Notes: generated by a model not told the origin, from the sequence alone. A stretch of 64,000 nt of DNA from Toxonevra muliebris (GCA_963691655.1 OY829328.1:7530204-7594203), one strand, 5' to 3'. Numbered from the stretch's first letter, positions 24,705-36,645 are shown. Translations and numbers: made by a program.

Positions 24705-25050
24705 CAAGGCCGTATTTAGGGGGAGGTTTTGGGGATTCTGTAGTGGGAAGTCAATGAGTTAATGAAATTATGTCCACGATAAAAAAAGCATTAGAATGCA
24801 CATTGAATATTTACTTGAAAAAATTTAATTTGATTATTCAGTGAATTTTTTGTCACTTTTGGCCATTTTTTTGAGGTTAAGATTAAAAAAATTGGAGAAT
24901 TTTTCCTAAAATTTTAATTTTATAGGGTCCATCAAATGTATCATCGACTTAATTTATTGTATTTAAAAATCAGTTTGATAAAAATTATTTATGAATATTT
25001 TCTTCGAATAAAACCCCCCCCCCCGAAAAAAATGTCTGGCTACGGCCCTG
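24705..25050. mobile_element. hAT MITE, 346 bp, with perfect 8-bp target duplication
   Basis: Left end CAAGGCCGTA and right end (read inward) CAGGGCCGTA are inverted repeats. Both sides are flanked by the identical 8-mer TAAGAACT (24697-24704 and 25051-25058), the hAT target-site size. A C homopolymer sits inside the right end opposite a GGGGG run inside the left. There is no transposase. Its interior is repeated in inverted orientation at 40.66-40.93 kb. Confidence 0.9.
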
Positions 25051-25058
25051 TAAGAACT

Positions 25059-28000
25059 TATTAATGAAACTACATATAATAATACAATTTTATCCTTTTC
25101 AAGGCAATATGTAATCTGCCAGTGCATGAGGACGATGACATCCATTTGGTGTATCTGCAGGATGCAGTGTTGAAAAAATCCCTATTCCTCCCGCCAGAGA
25201 TGCAATGGTCCGAAAGTACTGTTTGCACAATATTGACATTATTGGAATCGCTTCTTCAGAGTCTTCAAACAGTTTGTTATTTTATATTGTAAATTTGAAA
25301 AATTTTTATTGAAATTTAGTATGATTAAATTTCTGTTTACGAAAAATTTTAATTTTGAAATGTAAAAACAATCGATAGTCGCTGTCGTCTTAATTGTGTG
25401 TGGCACTCTCGTCGTTAGCGGTCGTCGCGTTGATTGTGTTCCAACTTTGAAGCGGCAGCCAATCTCAAAAAATGTTTTCCGTACAAATTCATAAAATTCT
25501 ATATGTTTGTTGTTGAAATTGTGGTCGGCTGCTTTGGTTGTGTTTATACCATTAGCCTCAAGCAAAAGAGTATTAAACGATCAATAATTTATTATTCTAT
25601 TTGAATAGTAATCAAGACTTTATTAGCTGGATGTGCACTTATAAATATTTTATATATATTTTAATGCATAACCTAATCGGTTTTGAATTTCTATTGTTTG
25701 TGATTTTTTATTTAGCCAAAATTAGCGTAAGGCAAAAACTTTTTTATACAAAATTCGACTTACCCTAGATTCGAAATATGGTATTTTGAGATTCATCATA
25801 AAATACACCAATTTTTATTTTTAGATAGGGGTAGCAGCAACTTATTTTTTGTATAGAGTTTGAGACGTTTTATTATTTTTTATTATATAAAAGAGTTTTC
25901 TTTCTGAGGAAATGAGTTCTGTAAGAGAGAAATTTAATTTGATTTGCTAGACGGTTGAAATTTTCTAAAATACGTAGAACTTTTGAATACGAATCCAAAT
26001 TTAGAATATGACTAAAACAAGGTATTGAAAGATAAACACTTATAAATACTTCAAGCGTTCGCTTGCTAACTAACAATAAGTAAAATGTGTTTTTTTCTAA
26101 TTGCTTGATGTGATGTGCTCACTCGTCTTTAACACATCCGCCCCCACATATTTCGACCAAGTTATATTTTCTGTTTCTTTGCTGCTTCAAGTCAAATTGT
26201 TAATTTGTCGAATATTAAAAGTTTGTGTTTTTTGTTGGTTTTGTAGTTTTTGTTTTTTTTTTTTATTAATAAATTTATGTGTGAGTGAGTTCCTCTTGGT
26301 GATATTTGCTGTATAAAAGTCAACGACAACAAAAAGTACCGTTTTTCGATATGCTTTCTTGACTGAATGAATGAGTGAGTTGAAGTCGCTGTGGACAGAA
26401 AACACACACACAAAACATAGAATTGAAGCGCAAGCTGCTGTTTGGTGTTGTTGCTGTTATTGCCTCAATTGGCGTTGCTGTTGGTTGCTGCTGTTGCTGC
26501 TCCCTTCCTCTAGACAAACGACGACGACGACGACGTACGCGTTGTTGACATCCAAAGTGAATTTAATTTAACAGTTAATTAATTTTCATCATTTCTTTGT
26601 GCTTTTTCTCGGTTTTTAATTTTTAATGTTTTTCTTTGTTTTGTTATTTTTTCATCTATTTTTGTATTGTGGTCTGTGTTTTTGATGCATTGTTTTTGAC
26701 CAAAAGTGAAAAAAAAAAAAAAAAAAAAATGAATTGTTATTGCGGTTTTTTGTGTGTTCTGTGTTCCTTTCTTTTTCTACTTCTGTTCTGTTCATTTCTA
26801 CTGCTTGCTGTAATATGGTGTGGCACAGCATTCTTTCTTCCAATCGTTCCCTTCATACACCAATCCCATCCAGCCATGCAGCCATCCATCGAATGTCGGA
26901 GTGGCGTAGAAATGGCAGTAGTGACACAAACTATGCTAATGGATAAATTTGTTAAATTGCTGTGCCACAATTCATTAAAAGCACCTGCTGCTTTTCAACG
27001 TTTTAATCAAATTGATGAGAAATTCTTTTTCTTATTCTAGCTTGCCTGCTTTCTTTATTTTTATTTTTAATAATTTTTTTCTTTTTTGTGTTTTTTTCTC
27101 TCTTTTTTTTGCTAATTGCTTTCATTCTACATATTTATTTGGGAACATATATATTTTTAACACCAAATTCAGTAGTTACTACAAAAATTCGTAAACACAA
27201 AAAAAAAAAACATTTAATTTTTATTATATTGTGGGATTATATTGAAATTTTGCACAGTTCACCCTCAATTAAGTTCGAACCAAATATTCGCTTTAGTTTT
27301 ATGAAAATGAAGAAAAAAAAAATTTAATTTCATTTCACACTTTAAATTGAAATTAAAAGCCTACGGCTAAGGGTCAGCCTAAATTAGTTGGGTTGAGCTT
27401 GTCCTAAAAAACCACAGGAGATTTTCACAATTTTTAAAAAAATTTATGGGGAGGTAACAAAAGAAATAGGCTTAATTTACCATTTTATAGACCGTTAAAA
27501 AAAGCGCAAAGAAAATATATGCTAAAAAAGTAATTAGTGAATATTATGAGTTAATCATATAAATATTTAGAGAAAATAAGGTTATTGAACATTAACTCAA
27601 ACTATGTATGCAGGCTCCTTAAATGTTAGTGACCTTTTATTTCAATATTAATTAAAAAAATAAGAACTAAGACCAGTACAATAAATATTTTAATATTAAA
27701 ATGGAAATTGCGAAAACAAATATTTGAAAATTGTTATTGGTACTTATACGTTTGACTTTGAATAAAAACATTTTTTTTTTTTTAAATAGGGTTAGATGAT
27801 CATTTTTCTCTTTCGCTTCCTCAACTAATACGTCTTCGACTCTGTCGATAAAAGATATGTTAGCCAATCATCGAATAGCAACCTCACTCTCTATTTGTTG
27901 TGATTGACTTGTGCAGAACCATTACTAGTAGAATAAAGGTCTTTTTCTTTTTCAGAGATTCTTGTATTGCACAACCTGCCAGCGTCAATGTGCATCGCTA

Positions 28001-28432
28001 TTATCTACTCCGGCATTATTGGGCAGTGAATAGTGCTTATTTTTTTCGTCCATACAATTTTTTTTTAATTCATGAACGATTTTAACCCCGAAACCTGCTC
28101 ACCGCCCCTGGGATCCGCTAGTGGATGCAAAGTATTTGAATATTTGACGGATCGATTAAAGGTGCTTTTCTTAGCAATTTGCTTTTTTCAACGGCAATGC
28201 CTCGATGTGAAGGTTTTTTATTTTGAAACTTTCATCAATTAGAACTAACATTCAACGTACGTAATGTTCCAGAGCAGCTGGTTTTGTACGTTTGTTATTG
28301 AGTCCAAAGTCTGCCGACATATTTCATCTGATGAGTTGAGCAATGTGTGATACTTTTCAAAGAAATCATAAATGATTATGTTCAATTGAAATGTTGTAGG
28401 AAATTTTAACTGTTCCTCAGTTAATTACAAAT
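25059..28432. other. Non-coding, simple repeats
   Basis: Contains (ACG)n near 26517-26535, GTTGCTGTT/GCTGCTGTTGCTGC runs near 26440-26500 and an A run near 26710-26728. The overlapping 60-134 codon frames at 26.1-27.3 kb fall on simple sequence. GC-richer words near 26850-26950 may be conserved, but nothing specific is recognisable. Confidence 0.5.
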
Positions 28433-28436
28433 TTAA

Positions 28437-29036
28437 CCCTCCGGGACCTATGACATTTTCAACGAAGCGGTATTTCTATACGGGTCGACCGAACAGTCTC
28501 AGCCTACGTGACTTATATAAATGCGATATTTAGAAGCGATTAAAATCGGCTTCGACATGATTATGTAAAATTTTTCTACATTATCGTCGGGTTGAAGTCA
28601 TTTAGATCCGCAGGGACCTTGTCTGAACTTCTATGCCGCTAAGAATCGAATAAAAAACACAAGACTGCTTATATCTGTTTTGTTTGTAGAACCCCTGTGT
28701 GTGTTGAACATTCCACAACTCTGAGGAAGTGTGTTACTTGCAGCACAACAGACGCAGGGGCCGCCGAAGCAGAAGAAACAAACTAACTAAATACAATATA
28801 TTTATAATTTTATTCATTGTAACAGAAATATATAAAAAAAATCAAAAATGTGCACTAAACTTAACTTTTTCCATTTTATCTCCCCAAATACATATTCACA
28901 CAAATTATGCAACACTACACCAAAATTATTGAACAAAAAGAAGAAAAAATACACATCCCACGTTATATTAATAGAGAAGGTCCCTGGAGACCTTGTCGGG
29001 CTTTGACCGTTTAAAAAGTTTTCGGTTATCGGAGAG
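28437..29036 (+). mobile_element. piggyBac-like element relic, 600 bp
   Basis: The ends are CCCTCCGGGACC (left) and CTCTCCGATAACC (right, read inward), flanked by TTAA at 28433-28436 and 29037-29040. TTAA flanks are diagnostic for piggyBac-type insertion. AGGGACCTTGTC near 28613 and GGTCCCTGGAGACCTTGTC near 28979-28997 are subterminal repeats. It still encodes the C-terminal Cys-rich domain of a piggyBac-type transposase, so it is a deleted autonomous copy rather than a simple MITE. Confidence 0.82.
28643..28786 (+). pseudogene. piggyBac transposase C-terminal Cys-rich domain
   Basis: The frame reads HKTAYICFVCRTPVCVEH followed by STTLRKCVTC and a short Ala/Glu tail to a TAA at 28784-28786. 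The CxxC...PVCxEH...CxxC pattern is the C-terminal zinc-binding domain of piggyBac-like transposases, which binds subterminal DNA. Only this 47-codon end is left; a stop lies immediately upstream in the same frame and the catalytic core is gone. The flanking TTAA ends of the same element support the call. Confidence 0.8.
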
Positions 29037-29040
29037 TTAA

Positions 29041-30965
29041 TAAGATTTTGACTCTAAAAACAATTTTAGTTATAAATTTATATTTATTTGTTTTTTTTTT
29101 TTGTGGAAAGAATCCATAGTTAAATTTATAAAGAATAATTTTCTATTAATGTGTATCTTCCGCAAAGTACCTACTTAGTTTTCTGTTTACCATTGTCAAA
29201 GTTTTACTCTTGCTCTATCTCTCTTCTGTAGAGTATAACAGTTGAGAAATGTTTTGCCTCAATGAAAATAGCAACAACACCTCCAAACAAAACAATTCGC
29301 AGCAAAAATAAAACCGGCTTTTGAATTTAGTTCCGTTTGCTCTCGCTTTTTTTTTTTTTGAAATTACTCTCTCGATCTCTCTTACTACTTTTTTTAAACA
29401 TGCACTCTCTGTTTATATTGGGAGAATTTGCATTTTGCGGAGAATTTAAATGTATTTTTATTTTGAAATAATAGTAGGGGAATTTAATTAATATTTATAA
29501 ACAGGCAAAATGCTAAAATTAAATTGAAAAAAAAAAAATAAAACTATGCATGTATGTATATAAAAATGAAGAAACCTATTCATGAATAGTGTTAAATAAA
29601 TATAAAACAAACTTAACTGGAAATAATACTTATATATTGGAATTTATGTATCTAGATATAACTTAGGAACTATTGATATACAAGGAATGTGTTTGGAAAT
29701 GTTTTAAGCTGCTATTTTATATTTTCGAGTATAAATCATGCATAAATTCATGAAACAACGCCAAGGGCGACTTTATGCTGTAACTAACTATAGATAAACT
29801 TAACTAGAGCTTAAAAACTTAACTTTAACGCTTCTTCTTCTTCCCTCTCAATGATTTTTTCAAGCACACTACGAGTACATATTCTTACATATCCTCAAAT
29901 GAATGTCTAAAAATGAGCAAAAGCCGAAAGCGAAGACAAGCTACAGACACAACAAACTAAAATAGCAAAAGACATGAGTTCAAATTGAAATTGCTGCTAA
30001 AAAAAAAAGCAGCACCAAGTAAAGGAATATTTTAAAGAGTCTAGGCAACACACACATACATTCAGCCAACAACAGCTGAGAAGATCGAGAAATACACACA
30101 CCACAATAACAACATAGCGAAAAAAGAGTCTTTTAAACTCTTATTTCTACAGCACCTCAAACACCGGTTTGACATAAAAAATAATTGAAAAGAAAAATAG
30201 TCGAACTAAAATAAAACATACAGAGGCAACAAGAAGAATAATACTGCTCGTAGATATTAAATGTTGCTGCACGATGACGATGTCGTCAGCCTTATCCAAA
30301 GGAGCGTAGCTTAAAAAACGGCTCGTCGCGTCATTTAATCAGCACACACACACACACAAAAAAAGAAGAAAGACCGAAGCATCTCCATTTTGGAACAGGG
30401 AAATGAAAGGAGAGGAGGGGGATAATGAAAGAAGGCAGCAATTCATAGTCATCGACACTGTAGAATCAGCAACAAGAAAACATTATGTGGCAGAGGGAGT
30501 CGTGGTGTTAAATGCCTGTAGAACTTAAACATTCATAGTGGTATTTCAATATGCACTTATACATATGGGTAGATTCGTGAGATGTAACCCGAACAAATCA
30601 AAGTCGTAATATTCAATGTTATTATCATTATTCTGCTAGTATTAGGGGCCAAGAAAACAATTTTTAAACAATTTTTGTAAAATATTAATTTTCTAGTTTG
30701 TTATAAGCAATTAAAATTTTATGTCGTTTTTTTTCAGTTTGCATTTTCTCGTGAATGGCTAAATAAAAATTAACAATTCTTAGCTCAAATTAATCGTGAA
30801 AGATTGTTTCACAAACGGAAAACTCTTATATGACATTTAGTGCCCTCGATATAAGTGAAACCTCTTTGGTACCTTTGCAACTTCGAATATGAAAGAAGAT
30901 TAACAGTAGAGTGAGAGAGATAGTGTTTGTTAGGCATTTACGAAAAAAAAGAATTAACAATATTA
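29041..30965. other. Non-coding, simple repeats
   Basis: AT-rich with (AC)n at about 30343-30358 and several A tracts. The segment 29820-30500 is richer in CA/AGCA words and has less transposon character, but no exon can be supported. Confidence 0.5.
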
Positions 30966-31978
30966 ATTAAGGATGTAGTCTGGTGTTCCAGTTTCAAAAA
31001 ATGAATTTTTTTTTTATTAAGTATTTTGAAAGTACAATATATTGAAAGTATACTGTAAAAATTTCATACCAAAACTCGAAATATTAACGACATAGCACAT
31101 TAGCACATAGTCGGGAGCGCCTGTTGGTTAAACTGTATGTGTTGTTAAAGCTTTCAAAGCGTATTTCTCAACACTAGGTTTTTTGGATCGGCTCGGACGT
31201 TTGAAGAAATTCTATAAAACCGATTAAGCTGAAATTTTAATGCTTTGCTCTACAAACCAATGGTAGAAGATTTGTTTATTTTTAATCATTATTTCCCATT
31301 TTTTGACAACCTCGATAGGCTATTGGATAGTGCACTAGACTTTCATCTGGGAGGTTCGGGTTCGATTCCCGTCTTCGTCTGGTGGTTAATTTTCATAACT
31401 TTCTTATATTCACTATCAATATGAAGTGTATGAGAATTATAAGATAGTGTACAAGTACACATCTTGGTAGGAAATGGCAAAGCCACCAAGCCGATAAAAA
31501 ATTGCCACACCGCCGTTCGGAATCGGCGTTAAACTGTAGGTCCAACTATGTGGTATCACAATGGGCCGTTCAGGCCTAAGTGTGTCTCTCGACAGCCACT
31601 CCAACCTAACCTAACCTTCCTATTTTTTATCCCGATTTTCAACAAAAAAAACGAGATTTTTGAATTTTTTTTAAAAGTCTTGCATTTTGTTATTTTTTAC
31701 AGAACAATATTCTATTTAAATTTCTTGTCTCAGATGAATTCAAGTGCCGTAATCGACCGGGCCAGCCACACACCTTTTTTTTTAGGTGTCCACTTTGGAC
31801 GTAAAACTCACTAAAAAAAAAATCGTAAAAGAAACTCCAAAATATTTTTTGTACAGTTATAGATGTCAATCATAACATATAAAAAAATTTGAACGATTGT
31901 ATTTTACTTTGTTATAATAAAAATTTTTCCGAAAAACCCTTTAAAAATTAGGCCGGAACTCCAGACCACACCCTTAAT
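30966..31978. mobile_element. TA-flanked TIR element (about 1 kb) carrying a SINE
   Basis: Left end ATTAAGGATGTAGTCTGG and right end (read inward) ATTAAGGGTGTGGTCTGG are inverted repeats, continuing as TGTTCCAG and AGTTCCGG. Both are flanked by TA (30964-30965, 31979-31980), as for Tc1/mariner-type insertion. No transposase is encoded. A tRNA-headed SINE sits inside (31311-31616); without it the element would be about 700 bp. Confidence 0.8.
31311..31616 (+). mobile_element. tRNA-derived SINE, family 1, copy A
   Basis: The 5' head is tRNA-like: an A-box-like TAGGCTATTGGATAG near 31316-31330 and a good B box, GGTTCGATTCC, at 31359-31369, both internal pol III promoter elements. The body (GGTGGTTAATTTTCATAA, GTACAAGTACACATCTTGG, GTTCGGAATCGGCG) is shared with 45782-46017. 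This copy has an extra 3' tail, GGTATCACAATGGGCC then AAGTGTGTC, ending CCTAACCTAACC. Family name unknown. Confidence 0.85.
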
Positions 31979-32160
31979 TACATTCAATTTATTTCCTCAA
32001 TTTCTATATTTCTACGACATAAATCGAAAAACAAACAGACAATTTAAAAATTAAACAGAGAAATGGTGAATTTATTTTTTGCGGCTTAAATTTTTGCGAC
32101 TTAAATCGAGACGACATAATAACAGGCATTACTTTTCATCACATATAATATAAAGATTAT

Positions 32161-33388
32161 AGGATAAAGTGGGGTACCTTTAACACCGGGGCACATTTGA
32201 CTTTGCCATTTTTAGTGTGACCACGCCCTAAAAGCCAAAAAGTTTAAAATGTAGAAAAAAGCTTAATTTGATTTAAAGAAACGTTATGAACTTTGAAGGT
32301 CCTACTTTAACTCTTCTTGGATTAACACGTGTTTTTGTAAATTTGCTAACGCTAATGTAATTTTCGGCAACTAGTATGCAAGCGTTTTGTAAATTAATTG
32401 TAACTGTTTTTTAAAGAAGAGTAACACAATTTGTTAGCAATGCTCTTTAATGTTAACAAAATAAAAGTGAGTTTTGTGAAAATCAAACAAGATAAATTGA
32501 AAAGGAAGAAAAAAATCATCAGAAGCTTTTGGAGCACATTTGACTTTTATCAAAGGGGCACATTTAACAAATATCAAATGTCCCTCATATTGCAGATTTA
32601 CATATTTACAATACAATTGTTTTATTTTCTGTTTATACATTTTAAAAAAGATGCTACGTATCTATATAAAGAAGATAAATCGAAGCGAAATTGATGAAGC
32701 GAAAGTGAAAAGAGTTATTTTAGATATTAGAACATGAAACGGCGACATCGGCCTCCGAAAAATATGGGGTACTAAGGTCCTTCATACTAAATCTTGGAGT
32801 CAAACTCCTTTTCCAATCCCTCCCACGTTTTTCCTGTAGTATGACATTGTTAATCGACATCCTTGCATACTGTACCGTAAATGGTTCTAGATATATACCC
32901 AAAAAAGGATATAGTTTGTGTGGGAGGTGCCACACCCACTTGCAGTTTTAAAATCAGACTATCCCTATCTTATGACCAGTGCAATAATAGTCAGAACAGA
33001 AAAATAAAATAATAGTAATAACTTAACAATGCAACATTGTACTAATTTGTGTCAATCTCTGCTGAGGTTTCACTGTTATTTCGAGACATACACACATATT
33101 TTAATTTTTATACATAAATATAGACGTATGAGAGTTATTAACCTATGTCAAATGTGCCCCTTGTAAAGCCAAATATTCCCCGTGCTTGGGGCACTTTTGA
33201 CAAAATGGGTTTTTTGGGAAAAGTACAAAAAATGGTGATGCAATTTTTATAAAAATATAGTTTTTTTGTGAAGTTTGATCTAGAAAAATCAATATTTTAA
33301 AAACAGTAACATCTTTTAAAATCTATCAATAATTTTCGGAATTACAGGCCTTTGAAAATTAAGTGTCAAAGGTACCCCACTTTACCTT
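32161..33388. mobile_element. TIR element, about 1.2 kb
   Basis: Left GGATAAAGTGGGGTACCTTT and right (read inward) GGTAAAGTGGGGTACCTTTG are inverted ends; TA borders are approximate. GGGGCACATTTGAC-like words recur inside at about 32190, 32530, 32558 and (inverted) 33150 and 33185. A 71-codon minus-strand frame (32720-32935) contains no recognised domain. No transposase is seen, so it is presumably non-autonomous. Confidence 0.75.
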
Positions 33389-33450
33389 ACTTTCTCCGTA
33401 CTCGCCGGCTTTCCGAAAAACGGTCTTAAAAGAGAAAATTAAATAAAGGA

Positions 33451-33470
33451 TCTATCTATCTATCTATCTA
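33451..33470 (+). repeat. (TCTA)n microsatellite
   Basis: Five consecutive TCTA units immediately before the left end of the small MITE that follows. Confidence 0.9.
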
Positions 33471-33475
33471 CTCTT

Positions 33476-33623
33476 AAGGTGGGTTTTCCGACCGAGTGCT
33501 GCACTCTCTTTTAGTTTAGTGTTTTTTTAAATGAAATTTTTACGGTCTCAATTTAACGAAGCAAAAAACTTCATATAAATAAAATGAAAAGAGAGTGCGG
33601 CACTCGGTCGGTGAATCCGCCTT
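33476..33623. mobile_element. Short hairpin MITE, about 150 bp
   Basis: The arms share CCGACCGAGTGC and GCACTCTCTTTT: left AAGGTGGGTTTTCCGACCGA and right (read inward) AAAGGCGGATTCACCGACCG, extending about 40 bp. The arms are long relative to the total length. A target duplication is not clear (TT on the left, TA on the right). Confidence 0.75.
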
Positions 33624-34752
33624 TATTCATATGTCAATCAGACTCTCACATATAATGGTTTGTGTCCATAGTTATTGTTGAAGTGTTGGAAAATGAATTT
33701 AGATAAATAGTTTTTGCTTTGCTGTGACGGGTCTCTTCCCATAAACATATATGTGAAGAGCTACTACTTGAAATAGCAACTATGTGTGTGCATGTAGCAT
33801 AACATTTTGAGCCAAATTATGCTTAGAAGTTTAAAATTTTCATCATATTTTTATAGATTTCATAAAGCATAAATACATTTTACCTCATTTCTTCTTCATT
33901 TTACCAATCTTCCTAATCCTTTCCTAATCTTTTGCACTACACATGGGTTAATCCTGTGTAATGATTGTGTTTTGTACTAAATAACAACTATGTTTCCTCA
34001 TTATCATAATCATAAATGTCTCAGTTTTTTAAGTGCACTCGTATTTTGGTATACATTATTCTTCTCAACATAATTTGTTGTGTCACATTCTGCTCGTGCA
34101 TCCTTTAGGCGCTTATCGAGCTTTAATGGTTTTGCGTTTTTTTTATTGGAGGGATTTTAATACAGTGCCAGTTTTGTCTTTGAATCGATACTTAGTTCAG
34201 TTACATAAGCAGTACCGGCATATCCAATACTGACAACAAATTATTACATTTTTTAAGAGTTCAGAATGTGATTATGCAGACTTTCTTTGTCAAGTCTTGA
34301 TTTAATGCTGCGTGGAACTGCAGTGATTTGGAGAAACTGTCTTTTGAGGATAGTAAAATCAAATTTACATCCAACTCAAAGAGTTTAATGTTAATTTTAA
34401 ACATAACTACGACGACTGAATACTTACCATGGGAAAATCATGCTGTTTTGGAGACCATTGGGAGACGGGAAAGGAATTCCTTATTTCACATACTTAGATA
34501 ATATCAGCGAATTATAATGTTTCTGGTTGGTCATTATGATTAATCCAAGAATTTGAAAAAAGTCTATTCGTCAGCTCTTAAGCAGAGAGGAGAAAAAAAT
34601 CAGGCCCGTAATGAAGCCCAAACATACATTATTTTTTTTCTCCTCAATATCGTACAAATTTTCTAAAAAAGGTTTCAGAATCCTGCAGAAGAAAAAATAA
34701 GAATAACTTTGCAGGGGTTGTGCACGCTATGGGATGCAATTTGATAGTAATA
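33624..34752. other. Non-coding, no gene recognised
   Basis: AT-rich DNA. A 66-codon frame at 34033-34233 has no recognisable motif. Confidence 0.5.
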
Positions 34753-34756
34753 TTAA

Positions 34757-35960
34757 CCCTTCTGTTATCTTAAGGTCATTTCGTGACCTTTTTTTTTCCT
34801 TTAATTGCTCATATTTTCTAAAGTAAACCGAATTCTGGCATTTCCTTTCACGATATCCTTAATACTTATCATCACGTAAGAAAATACGAAAATTAATTTT
34901 TTTCATTCTGAAATAAGTGGCAAAATCAAAACATACGTAAAAACACGCTAAGGTCATCTGATGACCACAGTATAATTTTCGGTTTTTCTCGCCCTAAAAT
35001 TGTCAGACAAGCTTGCCTCTGTTTGGCATTTCTATGACAAGTGGATAGTTAATTTATCTCTACTCTTTTCCCCATATAGAAATATTACTGTAGAGGCAGA
35101 TGCCCATTTAAGACATCAGCATGTCTAGTATGCCAGGTATGTAAGTTTGGAATAAAAACATTGATAGCTGCGGCCATTCGCACAAAGTTCTGCTGGAGTT
35201 TTCATGTTTATTTGGAAAAGAGTATGCGTAAGCTTATCACTGAACGAAACCAAAGGCAATCACTTGTGTTCAAACTGTTAAGCGATTATGAGGAGCAGAT
35301 TGTTACAACCGACCACTTTTTTACCCAATGTAATTTGGCATTAGCCTTCTTGAGAAAAATATTACTTTGTTGCGCGTCGTGAGAAACAATATGCGGTTTC
35401 TTTCTATCTACATATATGCGATTTGTTCCTGTATGTTGCTGTAAGGAAAAATTGTGACACTTACCACTATTTATCAGTCGACAATTTTTTAATGACCGAA
35501 TTACAATTGTTCAGTACATTCCAAAAAAATATAAAAGGCTTACGGTTTTGTGTTGATTACATTTCGATCAAATGATTCCTCAAAATCATCTAAAAAAATT
35601 GCCAGAAATGATCAATTTTTAACCAACTGATTGAAACATACCGGTGTGAGAGGCAAACTATCTGCTGGCTGATACTGTTCAGTAAGAATCGTTCATCTTG
35701 TTTGTGAAGAGACTGGGCTGACCAGCGATTCGATAAACGCTGCACAAAATGGAAGAGAAGCAAACCAACAATTTACATGAGCAATTTCTCCCAAATACAT
35801 TTTACGTAAAATATATAAATGAATATATAAAATATATCCTTTATTATTACTTTGAATCCTGAAAGACCGATTTCGCTTTGAAATAAATGAAAAATACATA
35901 GTAGGTCATTTCGTGACCTTAGAAACACAAGTCTGATTTTTTCTTGGGGTAACAGAGGGG
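34757..35960. mobile_element. piggyBac-like element relic, 1.2 kb
   Basis: TTAA (34753-34756) precedes CCCTTCTGTTATC and TTAA (35961-35964) follows the mirrored end, CCCCTCTGTTACC read inward. Just inside each end is a copy of AGGTCATTTCGTGACCTT (near 34772 and 35904), with a third related copy, AGGTCATCTGATGACC, near 34952. Part of a piggyBac-type transposase remains in the middle on the + strand. It is a different subfamily from the 28.4-kb element, judging by its ends. Confidence 0.85.
35131..35382 (+). pseudogene. piggyBac-like transposase core fragment
   Basis: In one frame the sequence reads KFGIKTLIAAAIRTKFCWSF, HVYLEKS and then IVTTDHFFTQCNLALAFLRK to a stop at 35380. This matches the piggyBac catalytic region, in which one blockwise motif has the form K(Y/F)GIK...Y.W.F.VY.GK and another (N/V)T.D.(W/F)FTS..LA..L. 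The Asp in the VTTDHFF stretch corresponds to the second catalytic Asp; the first one (normally in the D(A/S)KT segment) is not conserved here, as AIRTK replaces it. Only about 84 codons are in frame; the rest is lost to stops. Confidence 0.75.
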
Positions 35961-36285
35961 TTAATAAAATTGTTATATTTTTAAATTACATAATAGTAAA
36001 AATAGATTACAATGTAATGCTCATAAAAATAGCCTTTAAAGAATTGAGTGACATAAAATTTCTGTGCTTTATTGCGATAAAACTTTACAGTATGAATAGA
36101 TATAAAATGTGTACTAATGCTGCAAACAAAATAATTGTATGTAAATAAAATTCTTAAAATATAAAAATTCTTCTACAGTATAAAAGATTTCTTCAAACAA
36201 TTTGCAATCAGCAACTCACCACGTTTCCGAGGTGAAATCAGCTTTACATATGCTCATTTTTTAGTTTATCTGCACGCTGGACTCT

Positions 36286-36331
36286 CTCTCACACTTTCTC
36301 GGAGACAGAGAAAGAGAGAGAGAGAGAGAGT
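36286..36331. promoter_or_regulatory. GAGA-type CT/GA repeats
   Basis: CTCTCTCTCACACTTTCTC followed by a GA run at 36311-36330. GAGA-factor sites of this kind are common upstream of fly promoters. Placed about 320 bp upstream of the initiator candidate at 36646. Confidence 0.35.
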
Positions 36332-36645
36332 GCGCACATAATAACAACATTTTTACTACTATTTTAGTAACTACTATTTTAATGCTGTGTTGACCATTAA
36401 ACAAGAAGAAATGCATGCACAATTTGTGACGACGACGACGACGACAACGCGAAGTTGGCACGAAGAACAAAGCCGCAGCAACAAAAAAGAAAAATACTAG
36501 CAACAAATGCGAATAATTTTCAACGGCAAAAACCAGTTCAAGTGAAGTGGCAGAGCCAGTCAGCAAAATAGCAGCAACAGCAATAGCAATATAGCAAAAT
36601 AATAGTAGCAATAGCAACAATAGTTATACTGCGATGAACAACAAG

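Noticed and set aside
31601..31616. CCTAACCTAACC as telomeric repeat
   Set aside because: Only two or three units, located at the 3' end of a SINE; higher flies generally lack the TTAGG telomere repeat.
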